64,000 nt of DNA from Pinus tabuliformis (GCA_031772625.1 CM062818.1:1282644277-1282708276), one strand, 5' to 3'. Positions 21,301 through 33,382 are shown, counted from the first letter of the stretch. Program-made: numbers and translations. The notes: generated by a model from the letters alone, not told the origin.

Positions 21301-22017
21301 TTTCAGGGGATATATGCAGAATTCACTATTAACATTTGTAGTTGTTTCAAGCTCATCAGCATGACAAGTTATACTTGCCAATTATGAAAAATATTAAGCA
21401 ATTTTAAAAAGGGCTGAGTGACATTCCATTATTGGCCACTAGACATGAGCTTTAGCTTTAAGAAACTTAACTGTAACTACTTTCAATTTATAATAAGGTC
21501 CATGAAGGATCTATCAGACTAAGAACTGTCTTCATAGCAGGTTTTTTGTCCTTGTATTTCTTGTAAATGATGATTATGTTAAACATAAAAGGCGTACCCT
21601 TCTCAATAGGTTTTGCAAATTTTATAGTAGTGTTGAAAACCACTATAAAATACTTTGGTTTTGTAAAGAGATTAAATTCATATTTTAGATTAAGAAGAGG
21701 ATTGAAGAGGAATTTATTTAAACATTTAGTACCCAATCCAAGTCGCTATTATATGATTATTTTCACAATGCTTGAGGTTGGGATCGTGCAAGCACTAAAC
21801 ATGAATGACTCCTCGAGACCCACATACAATATGTAAAATCTAAGATGATTCAAAAAATGAGAAAGAACGAGAATAACCACAAAAATTGCCCTTTCAAAAT
21901 GTTGCATTTTCTGTCTTCTTGACATGGAAACTGCTTCTTATAATTTTACCATTGAAAATACAATATCTAAATCACCAGAAATCCAAATTGAAAGCCATCA
22001 TACAAAACCCATGTTTT

Positions 22018-22981
22018 TGTTGATTTTTGGTACCATCGAATGTGCTCTAGCTCCAAAATTTTGTGGAGGGTTTAGTCTTTAGAATACATGAGATCTCCAA
22101 GACCCAGAAATCGTTTGAAGAAATTCCACCCGGATGAGGACTTATTAAAATAATTAATATTTTTAATGGGTTCCTAAGTCTAAACTTAGGAAAATAAAAA
22201 TATTAATGGGTATTAATAAAGATAAGGGTGAGAAGCTTCTAAGAGACGAGGATCAAGTCTGTTTTGATCTTCGCCGTTGATTGGAGACTTAATCTTGGCC
22301 GTTGATTCATCAACAAGAAAAGTATAAGAGAAGACTTGAGGATCATTTGGAAAGAAACCAGCGAATACTCAGTATCCCAAGCAAAATCGATTCTCAAAGA
22401 GAAGGAGATCGATTTCAGATGGAGAGTTGCAGGGTGGAGGAAGAGAAGGGCATCAGCAGCAGTCAGTCACTGAGAAGGAGGTGACGCAGAGGTATTGAGA
22501 GACAACGCAAAGGGAAGATGCAGTCCAGGAGACACAGTCCTCACGCAGGCTGACGCAGAGGGACGCAGAACCACGCAAAGTGACGCAAAAGTGACGCAGA
22601 GCTGGGAGAAGGGTCTCCAGGGTGTCAGAAAGTTTCCAGGAAAGGGATGAACCTTGTCTCAGGTGTTTTCTCTCAGTAGTGTCTCAGTTTCTCTGTAAAA
22701 TCATTCCTTGTAAAAGTGATTGTTGTTGAAGATTAATAAAACCCTTATCTGCTGCACCGGTTTTCCCACAATTGGTTTTTTCGGAGACAATTGTCCAAAA
22801 ATAACTGTGTTGATGTGATTGGTTATTGTGCTTGTTATTTTCTCTATGAAATTATGTGATAACTGCAATAGAATTTATTTTAATATTTGTTGAAGGGATT
22901 TCGTAAATAACTTATTGTGAGAAATAAGTAGGTGAAATAAATCAGTTACTGCAGTGGAATTTCGGGTTAGAAATTTTCACA
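22018..22981 (+). mobile_element. LTR1 copia solo LTR with perfect 5-bp duplication
   Basis: A complete LTR1 from TGTTGATTTTTGGTACC to AAATTTTCACA, 964 bp, flanked on both sides by GTTTT (22013-22017 and 22982-22986). It contains a TATAAGAGAAG box near 22323, ATTAATAAAACCC near 22731 and the GACAATTGTC hairpin. No internal region is present, so this is a solo LTR left by recombination between the two LTRs of a former element. Confidence 0.85.
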
Positions 22982-22986
22982 GTTTT

Positions 22987-23558
22987 TAGTTTCAACTTGT
23001 ACAAAAAATTTAGATTCAATGCATTACAAAAATAATGGATGGGCAAAATGATCATATTGTTCAAACCATCCATGTCCATGATTGTCAAAACTGAAGCTAT
23101 ATGCTTGGGTTATCCTTGGAATCTTCCTAGAGTATCCTTGAAATTTGTCAAGAACATCCATTTTACCCAAACTAATTCACAATTTCACTAGTCTATTTTC
23201 ACTCAACTCAACAAATATTAACGTTATTCATAATCTTTCACCTGTTGAAATCCTCGACCACTTTGACACCAGAGGAAACTTCCAAGGAAAGATAAAATTG
23301 TAAGAAATTGCACATATAACAACAGAGCCTGTTGTGGCTTCTTCCAAGCCATATATAACTTGTGGGGCAAAGGATGCAATCAAGAAGTTTCCGGCAACAA
23401 AAACTGAGGGGCAAAATTGAGAGTTCTTGCCAAAGAGACAATGTTGTTCAGTAGAGCTCGAATAGTTCTAGTATAGTAGACAAAGATTCCTAAAACCAAA
23501 CCACCAACGTCTCCTATGTAATGTATAAGTGGTTGCAAATAAAACTCATGTGCAAAAG
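22987..23558 (-). other. Low-copy flank with weak coding signal
   Basis: Continuation of the island interrupted by the solo LTR. On the minus strand 23200-23530 has overlapping open stretches (for example GGLVLGIFVYYTRTIRALL and FAPQVIYGLEEATTGSVVI) in different frames. I cannot place splice sites or a family, so coding status is undecided. Confidence 0.25.
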
Positions 23559-23902
23559 TGTTAAAACCTCTACTCCAACAATCTAGGCAAATAACTCTCC
23601 TTTGATTTACCTAATGAAAAAATAGTTTAAATTGAATTCTTCAACTCATAGAATTAAATATACTTGCTGGAAATTTAATTGGAAATAAAAAAAACAATGG
23701 AAACTACAAGAAACCAATCTCCAAAATAGACATAGAAATTTCCACTCCTCAAATATCAGCTTTTCATTAAGATTACTGCAAGCTTACAAGGGCTTCCAAA
23801 CTAGAAAAATAGCCTTCGAGAAAACAAACAAAATTACAACAAAACCTGGTTGTTCTAGTGCACAATATGTTAACTCAAAATGTAGCTTGGAAGGCGATTC
23901 TA
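23559..23902 (-). mobile_element. LTR2 copia LTR, 5' truncated
   Basis: Read on the minus strand it ends GAGGTTTTAACA and matches the U5 half of the LTR2 copy at 47537-48175. It is cut at 23903 by LTR3. No primer-binding site lies beyond its end, so it is not the 5' LTR of an element here. Confidence 0.65.
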
Positions 23903-24861
23903 TGTTAGAAAATCAGAAAGGCAGAAAGATTCTCTTATGTTGATAATTACTTGTGATATTCTTGTATTCTTATTAACTTTCTTTATGTTCTTCTTTTATC
24001 TTATTTTCATCAAGCAATCATCAAATCAAAACATGAAGATCAACGACACCAGATGTAGGCACTCAACCAGGGCTAAAACCCCTCTCTAGGGGAAAACCCA
24101 GTCAAACTCTTCCACTAATCAAATTGAGATAGACCAAGACCTTAGACCTAACAAAAGACTCTTCTCACTCCACCAAGTCAGCCCTCAAACTGTCCTTTCA
24201 AACTCCAAAGATCAACTGCATCAAAGACAAACTTTCGGCCCAACTACTTCAGATTTTCGACCCAGCTACTTCAGAATTTCAGCCCAGCGACAATTCTGCA
24301 ATTTTGGCCATTCCATAGCTTCAACTCCTTTGCACATGTGAGACAAAGAAAGAAAAATTCGACCTTTTTTTGCTTGACAATGTCTTCCTTTTCCTTCGCT
24401 AACTTTTCCTCCTCCTTCCTTGAATTTTAGGCCCTTTTACTACTTCCAGCTATTGCAAATCAAACTTGAGTGAGTGTGCTCCAAATGAGGTTGAGTTGCT
24501 TCTATTTATACTGCTTCCATGAGGTCAAATTCCCTTAATGAGGCCAATTTGTTCTTCTTTGAGGCTGACCTAGTGGAGGAGGCCTAGAAGAACTAATTTA
24601 CATCAAAATAAATTTATTTCTTGACTAATAAAGCCCAAGAAGGGTTTGTTACATAACGAAAAGGACAAGGACTCTTAACACAAACCCTAGAAGCCTGCAG
24701 TGGAGGCTTTGACCTATTAACCATTCACCCAAGCATGAAACCCATGCTTTAATAAGTCAATTTCTTTTATAATAAAAATTATTTTTCTTTCTTTTGATAA
24801 ATATACTACATCATGACTCAAATACAATTATGAAGACCGACACTAGTTACATTTTTCAACA
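23903..24861 (-). mobile_element. LTR3 copy a (3' LTR)
   Basis: Minus-strand LTR of 959 bp from TGTTGAAAAATGTAACTAG to GATTTTCTAACA, matching 48176-49126 along its length. On its upstream side the sequence AGTTAAGAGGGAG is a polypurine tract, so this is a 3' LTR with internal sequence continuing to higher coordinates. Confidence 0.7.
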
Positions 24862-25437
24862 CTCCCTCTTAACTAGGGAGGTATTCATAATTATAGAGGT
24901 ACATGGAAGATCTCAAAATGATATACTCTATGAAGAGTTACAGCACACACAATGCTACAAATTAGATACCTAACCAAGGTACTCTAATCAAGTGGGACTA
25001 ATGTGTACTCAAGCTTTACCCACTTTAGGTACCATCAGGCTTATAAGCTCTAACACCAACCTAGGGATCTAGATGCGTATCCAAGGTCGAAGCTCCATGA
25101 CCAACGCCACCCTCCCTACTTCAAGATCTAGACATCAACACATAGGCCAGCTAGATGTCCTCCCAAGCATCTTGTTGCCACAAGATGCTTCATCTCTCCT
25201 TTTTAGATATATATCCACCAATCCAAGCATGCTTCAAATGTTTAACCTTTTTACGGAGAGATCCTGCACAAACACAATCCCAATCAGTAATAAACCCTCA
25301 AATATATACAAGTAAACACAAACCTTCGAGGTCCTCAATCATCATGATGCTACTTATATCAACATCAAGTTATCCAAATACAACTTGTCTGAGTTTTCTT
25401 CTTCTTTCATTTCTTCAGTAGCACCAAATACAGCCTC
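24862..25437 (-). mobile_element. LTR3 element internal 3' end
   Basis: About 575 bp of non-coding internal sequence upstream (minus sense) of LTR3a, homologous to 49127-49620. It includes the polypurine tract. No recognisable domain. Confidence 0.5.
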
Positions 25438-26330
25438 AGTACTTTGCATTGGTCAAGTGCCACGACATGCAGTAAATCACCAAAATTCTCTTACCACAAT
25501 TATTTAATTATTTCCTAAATTTGGACCTTAGGCATAAAGTCATTGATTTAATTTTTGACTTTATTGGCCAACATTTGTAAAATTAAAAGAGTCAACTTGA
25601 GATTATATCTTGACTATAGATCTCAAGTGTGGAGATGCAATCTCAACCCTCCATCACTTTGGATATTAGGTTACAAATTACAAAAGAGGAAATAGGTTGT
25701 TGGAGAGGTAGATCGATTGGCACAAGAACTGGGCATTCAGCTGGAGGAGGTCAAACTGACAACAAAGTGAAGAGCAACAAATAGGTTGATTTTAGAAGCA
25801 GCAAGCAGGCAAAAAGGAGGTTGAATTACCTAAGCCATACAGGTCGATTCCACATGGCAGAACTGGGTTGATTTGACTGGGCTGAACTAGGTCGAATTGA
25901 CTAGATCGTACCAGACAAAATTGTTGGGTCAATTTGGCTAGGTTGTGTAGGCCGATTTCAGTTGGGTCGTACAGGCTGAAAACCACCTAGTCGTACAATC
26001 CAAATTATGTTGGGGGTCATACAGCAAGTTAGCTAGGTCGTACAAGGAAATTCCTTAAGTAAATTTGTTGCTATAAATTCCTATATTGTAGTTGTTGTAA
26101 TCAATTTTTTGAAGTTGAATAAAAAGCCCAAGTTTTTTTATTTTCCCCACATTGGGGTTTCCAGGGTAAAACTATGTCAAACAAATTTTATGTGCCTGGT
26201 TTTCTACTTATTTATTTTTGTTGGGCATACTAGGTTAGAAACCCAGTGTATTGTCATGAATTTCAGATCTGAAGAAATCAATTTATTTATGTTCTGAGAA
26301 AATTTTATTGGACATTAAATCTAACATGGG
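25438..26330 (+). mobile_element. Unassigned LTR-like sequence, plus strand
   Basis: Contains TGAATAAAAAGCCCAAG, then a CCCCACATTGGGGTTTCC block like that at the R/U5 border of LTR1, and ends near TCTAACATGGGTTCAA. The repeated TCGTACAGG and GGTCGTAC-like motifs at 25830-26045 are imperfect. Ends not defined. Confidence 0.35.
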
Positions 26331-26369
26331 TTCAAAAAAACTAACATATAGTGTGTACGACCATACCAA

Positions 26370-26672
26370 AACCAAATACACTTGCTGAAAATTAAACTAG
26401 AAATAAAAACTCAATAGAAGCTACAAGAAACCAATCTCCAAAATACACAAAGAAATTTTTACTCTTCAAATATTAGCGTTTCATTAAGATTACTCCAAGC
26501 TTACAAGGGCTCCCAAACTAGGAAAATAGCTCTCTGAGAAAACAAGAAAAAATTACAGCAAAGCTTAGTTGTTCTCGTGCAGTGTATAGCCTATATGGCA
26601 CTGCCAAAATTTGTTGTAAAAACTCGATTGTTGTTGAAATATGTCCCAAAGATTTTGTACGGCTGCCTAAGT
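26370..26672 (-). mobile_element. LTR2 copia LTR fragment
   Basis: Homologous to 47620-47900 (shared CCAATCTCCAAAATAC and CATTAAGATTACTCCAAGCT). Both LTR2 ends are missing. Confidence 0.6.
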
Positions 26673-27094
26673 CACGTGACATGAGGACACGAGACACAAA
26701 GGTCGAAAATACAAGTCTTTGACACGTGACACAATGACCCTGTTGACCACTACGTGTCAACGACCCATAGCAGTACACCCCCTTTTTTCACAAGGGAAAT
26801 AGCGCCTGATCGATGTGTCCATGCCGTCCATCTTTCATCATCAACCTGATTGTTATGTTATAATGTAAACCCATTCTGCATGTATATGATGTAAATAATC
26901 TCAGCAGATCTGTGTCGTGTATGTAATTGCCTAGGTAAACCTATTTTTTTGGTGACGATCTACATTCCGGAAGGGTTTTTGTCTCACCAATCCATTCTTG
27001 GATGGTCGGCAGAGTTTTCCTTCAACCTTACCCCAAAGTCGGAATGAATTTTGTCACCGAGATCTTAGGCGAGTCCTAGTTTTATAGATCGAAT

Positions 27095-28202
27095 TGTTGA
27101 TTTGGGGTAGCATCGAATGTGCTCTAGCCACGAAATTTGGTGGAGAGATTGGGGCACATGAGATCTCCAATACCCAGAAAGGGTTTGGGCATATTCTAAA
27201 CAGTTCAGGAGATATTAAAATAATTAATATTTTTAATGGAATCCCTAAGTCTAAACTTAGGGAAAATAAAATAATAATGTGTATTAATATGAAACTCTGT
27301 TAGAATGGTCCAAAAGACATGGATCAAGCCAGATCTAATCTTAGCTGTTGATTAGAGACTTAATCTAGGCCGTTGATATGTCGACAGGAAAAATATAAGA
27401 AGAGACTTGAGGGTCACTTGGAGATGACACCAGAGTGATCAGTCATTCTATTCTCTAGAGCGGGGTTTCCTAAGAGAGATAGAATTAGTGATCGGGAGAT
27501 GCAGTTGAGGGGCATTTGAGTACAGAGAGACAGAGAGGCAGAGATAGTGTCGGGAGAGCAGCGCAGTAGCTAGGGAGAGTGACACAAAGCCAGCAAGGGC
27601 TCACACAAGGCCACGCAGAGGCAGCCGTGAGCTGCGCAGAGCCTCAGAGAGGCTAGCATTACTGACGCAGAGGGCCGGAGGGCTGATGCAAGGCCTCCTA
27701 AGGCTGACGCAAACCTATCCGAGGTGACGCAAGGCCATCGAGAGACAGAGAGGGGCTAACACAGTTAAAAGAGAGGCTGACGTTGGGGTTTCTGGGGCAG
27801 ATTGGTGCTGAGTAGATGTCGGAAGGTTTATCTGGGGTTTCAGTCAGGAGATTTGTCAGAAACTGAGGGGTATTACTGCCAAGGAAATTCTCTGTTGAGT
27901 AGGCCAGTTTCGGTACCCAGATTGTACTATGATATTGCTTAATAAGAAAACCCTCAGATAGCTGCATCGGTTTTCCTACATTGGGTTTTTCCGAGGACAT
28001 TGGTCCAAAAATAATGGTGTTATATGGTGTGATTGTTTCTGTTTTCTTTAGTTGTTGATCTGTAATATGTTGAGCATGCACTAGTATTTATTTTTAGTAT
28101 TTTCATTGTAAATAACTTGTTAAGTAAATAACAAGTAGGTAGGAATAAATTAGATAAAGTGCATGGAGGGTTTCTAACTAAGTAAACTTAGAAACTTCAA
28201 CA
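27095..28202 (+). mobile_element. LTR1 copia solo LTR nested in the gypsy LTR
   Basis: 1108 bp from TGTTGATTTGGGGTAGC to GAAACTTCAACA. Flanks are CGAAT (27090-27094) and CGAGT (28203-28207), and the uninterrupted gypsy LTR (near 7911) reads CGAGT once. It has the AATAAGAAAACCCTCA region, GGTTTTCCTACATTGGG and the GGACATTGGTCC hairpin. It is younger than its host LTR. Confidence 0.85.
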
Positions 28203-31200
28203 CGAGTCTATGTAAAAGTGATTTGGGCATAATCTTAATTATTTGGTTAGGTTATTTTATTACAAATTGCTTAGTCTGTTGGATTATATTTGTATCGCAG
28301 AAATGGGTAGTCTGTGAGGGTCTATTTCAGATGGGTTTTCCCCCTTGTGATGTAAAAGATATGAAAATAATGATGTAAAGTACCTTGAGGGTTGGAAAAA
28401 TAATTTATCCCCTCATAGGTTAATTAATTAAATTTTCTGACCAAAAATTAATTAAAATCCTAAGCCAGAAATTTAATTAATTATAAGTCCTAAGTAAATT
28501 TAAATTTTCCAAAAGCAAAATTCGTGGGTTCTTAAAATTCCAATTTTAAAAGGTCCCAGAACTGAGGTAAATTAATTATTTTGCTAAATTTTAAGCCTTT
28601 GGTCCCTGGGGTTTAAGTCAAAGTCAATTTTTTAAGGAAATTAACTCAATTTTTTTATTTTTGAATTGATTAAAATGCATTTAATTGAAAAATTCGAATT
28701 TCCTCAAGAATTTAAAATTTCGACGGATGAGATTAAAAGAAATTTTAATCCTCATTAACGGTCGAGATTGCTTTGACAAGGATCACTCAAACTAGTCGTT
28801 GGAAGATTTACCTTTAAATAGGAGGTCATTTGTCAGTTGATCCATCCGATCTCTGGATCGTGTCCTAAGCTCTCAAGCTCTCTTATATACTTTTTTGAAT
28901 TAATGAAAAAGTCTCTGGGGTTTCAACGTGTTGTAGTGTTCCTCTTCATGAATTTAGGGTAACATTGTTTTAATTTCTGCTTAATATTATGTGAAAACTA
29001 TCAATCAATAGCTCTTTTAAAATAATCTAAATATAGGTATCTTATTCAGTTTGCTGGATCTAGGGTAACCTTTTTAATTTTGATTGAAGTAGCGGGTATC
29101 TTTATTTCTTCATAATTTTATTGTTGTTCTATTTCTCTACTTGATTTGATGGTTGATCTAGTGTTTGCAGAAGACCTCTCAGGTTCTCATTGAGCGTTTG
29201 GGGATAGTCTTCGGTTGGACCAACGAACTCTCAACACATATTTTCTAAAGAGCCTACTTCATATAAGCCTCAGGATTTATCTAACGATAATATTTTTTCT
29301 GCAGAATATTTTTGGGCTAGTACCTCTCTAAAATTTCAAAATATTTTAAATATTTTATAAAATTTTGATAGATTTGGCTATTAAAAGCCTTAGATTATCA
29401 GATCTGGGAGCGGAGTTGGACTCATACTCCTCAAATCTAATAGATCTGTAAATTATTTGTATAGATCTGTATATTATTTGTATAGATCTGTTATTTACTT
29501 GTGTAGATTTGAAATTTTGTAACATAATTTTGAATTTTAACACTTGGGTTTTTGGGATTTTCTCTATTTTTGTACATATTGGGTATTGGGTTTCTCTTCT
29601 TACTTGTGAAGAAATAGATCTGAGAAATCAGCCAAGAAAATCTTCAGATTTGAGCTAGATCTAGACCCTGGAGGGCAAGATCTGGGTTCAAAAATTGTTT
29701 GCAGGAATAGATATGAGAAATCAGCCAAGAAAATCTTCAGATCTAGGGGTTTTGAGACAGATCTAGGCCCTAGAGGGCAATATCTTGTCCCAAATTTGTT
29801 TGCAGGGCCAGCCATTAAAGATTTTGCAATAAATTTGAAGATCTGAAGCAAAATAATTTTTTCAACAAGGGTTTCAAGTTTTGGGGCTCCTAAGCCCAGA
29901 TCTGCCTTCTCCTAGCCCAACGCTAGTTCTATTGGCCATGTGCTAGCTCTCATTGGCCCTAGATTCCCCTTGCTCCATTTCTGATTTGAATATTTGATTT
30001 TCTGAAGCTAATCATTGGTGGGTTTTTGCAGAAAATTTGGTAAAAATTTGTGTTTCAGGTATTGAATTTTTTTTGGCAACTTGGGCAAGTGATTTTCAAG
30101 GCCTAGGGCCTAAGGGTTTGATCTCTAAACCATCTTTTTCCTCACTGTTTGCTACAACAGTCATATACCTTTCTAATAGTGGTGAAAAACACATCTAAGT
30201 GGTTTGAAATTAACTAAAAAAATTGCTAAATACATTAATAAGTCATTTATGTTTGATGTGTATAAAAAATTTGGCCTAGATCTACATTTTGAGTGACTAT
30301 TGTCTCTGAATAATTCTATTTCTAAAGTCTGAAATATAAGAATAGCAAAATTTCATGTGGGTTAGCCTAAAATCAATTCCTAAATTGTCTAATACATTAA
30401 GGAATTAATTTCTTGAGTCGGGCATTCATCATTAGGCTTATTTCATGTTTTAATTGTTGGCCGTAATAAGTATATCAGATCTGATATAATTCTGGAAATC
30501 ACATCATAACAGGGTAAAAAATTTTGATAATTCATGTGGGCAAGTTTGGAAACTTTTCAGTAAATTTTTGGCATAAAGATATCATTGATAACTTACTGTT
30601 TTCATTGTCATATTGCTAATATCAAAGTTTTTCTTACTGCTGTCCTAAAAACCAATTTCTGAAAATTAAGTACTCTGTCATGGAACTGTGATAAAATGCA
30701 TATCTTTTGTTTCATAAACCGAGTATTTTTCAAGCATCTGATATTAATTTGTGAAAACGCTTTTGTTCTCTTTGAGCTATAATTGCATTTGAAATAAGCT
30801 TGTGGTTTAAATGTGACATTGCTAAGAAGTTTACCTTTCAATCTTTGTCTAGTGAAGTGAACATTCATTTTGACAATTAAGGGCTTTGATATATAACTCT
30901 GAATCAAATCGTAGCATAAGCACTTTTCATCCTTAAATCTAACTTCATCTCATCTTTTCATCATCTGGTGCATTCGCATATAAGTTAGCTTTGCATAAAT
31001 AAAATTTACTTCCAAGCATAAGCTTGGTCGATAGAGAGATAGGTATCCATCTATATTTGCTTGAGAACTCTGCTTTTAATAGTACTTAAAATGGTGACCT
31101 TGCAGTTGTCAAAGCCACAGCGCTCTGCAGCGCCGAAAGGCACTGGGTATGTTAGATTTTCAGGAGAGGTATCATTAATCACACCTTAGTGTGCTTCGCC

Positions 31201-31602
31201 TTATCTTCTCTCTGCCAATTACTACGAAATCAAGCTCAACACGGAAAGGATTGAAAGATTCACATTTAAATAGGCATTTAACTAAAATTAACCAAAATTC
31301 TTGCATCTCACATTAGTTTTAGGATCTACATTTCATATAAGATAGTCATTCATCTAAGCAGCAGTTGCTAATCGATTACTTGGTCTTAATTTCCCTAGCA
31401 AGATCGTTGACTCCATAACGCACTGGTATCAATCTTTTAAAATCTAATCAAATTATATAAGTCTTGCTAAATCTTAATCAAGTACTTGATCGCTTCATTG
31501 TGTCTCCCGAACTGGTTGGTTCATAACTAGTTCTTCTTCATTCCATTTTTCCATAAGGTCTACCCCCCTTAGCTTGTTGTAGGGAGACAGCTTAAACGGA
31601 GA

Positions 31603-31673
31603 GATTGGGTATCAGGGTGACAGCCCCCGATCTGAGCCGTTGTCGTGGTGCCTAGACATTCTGTGCGACAACA
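31603..31673 (+). other. Conserved double stem-loop, second gypsy LTR copy
   Basis: GATTGGGT and CCCCGATC (31603-31610 and 31625-31632) with a T-G wobble at the fourth pair, then GTTGTCG and CGACAAC. Confidence 0.5.
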
Positions 31674-31817
31674 GACCCCTCGAAACCAGTGTTTTAAAAG
31701 CCGATAGGCTTGGAAGCGACTCGGCCGAGTTGATTCGAGCCGGTAAAAAAATTTGCGACTCGGCCGTCGAACCGGTTCGGTCAGCCGAGTTAAGACTGAC
31801 CCCGCCGAGTCATGGCA

Positions 31818-32101
31818 TGCCCCACACTCAGAAAAAACATATAAACAAAGAAAAAAAAATTGCGTTTTTGGGGTTTACTGGCCGCATGAAGTGACCCGGC
31901 CGAGTTGATACGGACTCGGCCGAGTCATGGCATGACTCGGCCGGGTCAGTCTTAACTCAGCCAACTCGGCCGAGTTGATACTGACCCTGCCGAGTCATGC
32001 CATGACTCGGCCGAGTCCGTATCAACTCGGCCGGATCACTTCATGTGGCCAGTAAACCCCAAAAACACAATTTTCTTTTTATGTTTTTTATGTGTGGGGG
32101 A
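31818..32101. repeat. Long palindrome inside hAT3
   Basis: Two arms of roughly 130-150 bp are near-perfect inverted copies, centred on AACTCGGCCGAGTT (31963-31976). The left arm passes through GGTTTACTGGCCGCATGAAG and the right arm through its complement CTTCATGTGGCCAGTAAACC. The single strand could fold into a long hairpin. Confidence 0.8.
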
Positions 32102-32149
32102 CTCCAAATGGTTTTATTAATTGGTTTTTTGGTCTTTGGGGTCCATTCC

Positions 32150-32572
32150 CCTCTTCTAGTATTGATATGCTATTCAAATTTCATGGTAATGTTAAATTCT
32201 TAAAGTAAAAGTGGCATTCTCCTTCATCTTCATTTTCATCCTTTTACTTAAATTTTTAACATAACCATGAAATGACTCGGGATGTTTGAGAGTGGTTCCG
32301 GCCTCATTGGATTTCATATGGAGAAAGTAGAATTTTAGATTTCATTCAAAATCCAGCGGACTTATCAGTTTTTCAGGATTTCAGGATTGGAGGATTGCAA
32401 TGTTTCCATTGAATTTTGTCATGTATTAGGGTATGGAACTCGTATTTAATCAAGAGCCCCAATCCCTTTATGTACCTTGATGTTAGTGACATTTGTTGTC
32501 GAACTCCTCCGAGATTCGCTCCCAAACCAGGAGCTTCTGAAAATGTCGCTCCCGCTCCCAAGTAACACTGAG
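32150..32572 (-). mobile_element. Terminal fragment of a hAT2-family element inside hAT3
   Basis: On the minus strand it begins CAGTGTTACTTGGGAGCGG, then GGGAGCGACATTTTC and CTCCTGGTTTGGGAGCG. This is the same terminus and subterminal motif order as hAT2 at 62189-62400. The part from 32480 down to 32150 is an inverted match to 33383-33740. Its second end was not found. Confidence 0.6.
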
Positions 32573-32991
32573 CCAGATGATGTTGGCAACTCTAGCAGTA
32601 GCCAGTAATACTGGTCACAGACTTTTGTTGTAGAGACCATTTATAGCCTCCTTGGTTATGTGTTTTTGTTTTGATCTCTATATCATCATCGTGTATGTAT
32701 TGGACAGTGCACTGGGTGCCATTTTCATATAATGGATATATTCATGAGCCTACTTTGATCATATGTTGTCTTCTATCTATATTCTAATGATGTGTGTTTG
32801 GAAACATGAATGAAAATCTTTAAAATTATGTGTTTTTATAAAAAATAAATATTTAATGTATTTTTTACAACGACCGAGTCATTGAAATTGAGTCGGCCAA
32901 GTCGATACCGAGTCGGAGTGGGAGTCGGAGTTGACCCTCGACCGAGTCAGAGTCAGAGTCGGAGTCGGAGTTTCAAAACATTGCTCGAAAC

Positions 32992-33382
32992 ATGACACAA
33001 TGGACACGTTATATATTATAAATTAAAAAATATAACAAATTGGTGAATTACACATGAAATATGAAATATATAAAACATTTACATGATGATGATAAAATTC
33101 AATCATACAACTAATGCATATAACCAAAATAGCATTGAGTGGAATCCATCTTTGGACCAAAAATACATCAACAAAGAGGCCCTAAATGGCCTGTACAGTC
33201 CAAAAAAAATCATGCTACAACAAATAACTAGTGCTACATATCATCAAAATCATTTCCTATATTGGGATCCTCATCATCAATATCACCCTCTAAGCTTTAA
33301 AATAAGATAGAAAAAACTTAACATGTTAATTTAAGATTTTGTTTGAGTGATGGTTACATTTTTACTATAGTCATGACAAAGG
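32992..33382 (-). mobile_element. Probable hAT 3' remnant
   Basis: AT-rich. On the minus strand 33240-33300 reads LEGDIDDEDPNIGNDFDDM then stop, like the acidic C-terminal tail of hAT transposases (compare DVDDMG at 1600). No dimerisation motif is preserved beside it, so the call rests on the tail and context. Confidence 0.35.

Larger units (their letters stand above)
19399..22017. other. Low-copy island between LTRs
   Basis: About 2.6 kb without LTR, LINE or transposase signatures recurring in this window. It holds one good exon-like block on the minus strand (20260-20411), a short plus-strand open stretch around 19977-20180 of uncertain meaning, and a hAT-like terminus near 21218-21300. 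The rest is AT-rich and featureless to my reading. Confidence 0.4.
26741..31673 (+). mobile_element. Gypsy solo LTR (3.8 kb net) with perfect duplication
   Basis: Starts TGTTGACCACTACGTG, ends GTGCGACAACA, and is flanked by GACCC at 26736-26740 and 31674-31678. No internal coding region exists, so it is a solo LTR. A copia solo LTR is nested at 27095-28202. TATA-like TTTAAATAG near 28812 and an AATGAAAAAG poly(A) region near 28903 are followed by a U5 of about 2.7 kb. The central U5 (about 29880-31040) is not shared with other copies. The last 120 bases are conserved. Confidence 0.88.
31679..32991. mobile_element. hAT3: non-autonomous hAT with 8-bp duplications
   Basis: A 1297-bp element (31687-32983) bounded by inverted termini CAGTGTTTTAAAA and TTTCAAAACATTG and by perfect 8-bp duplications CTCGAAAC (31679-31686 and 32984-32991). 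This size, duplication length and terminal sequence fit the hAT superfamily. No transposase is encoded. Both subterminal regions carry CGAGTC and ACTCGGCCGAGT repeats, and a large palindrome occupies 31818-32101. It lies directly beside the gypsy solo LTR duplication. A piece of another hAT family is nested at about 32150-32572. Confidence 0.88.

Noticed and set aside
21228-21330. Possible exon on the minus strand (reads AVLGTRSPVPAIPPFATPVQ, then a GT donor)
   Set aside because: The plus strand reads CTATGTTGCACTGG followed by GGGGACCGGGG, which resembles the hAT1 terminus. A C-rich hAT end explains the Pro-rich frame better than an exon does.
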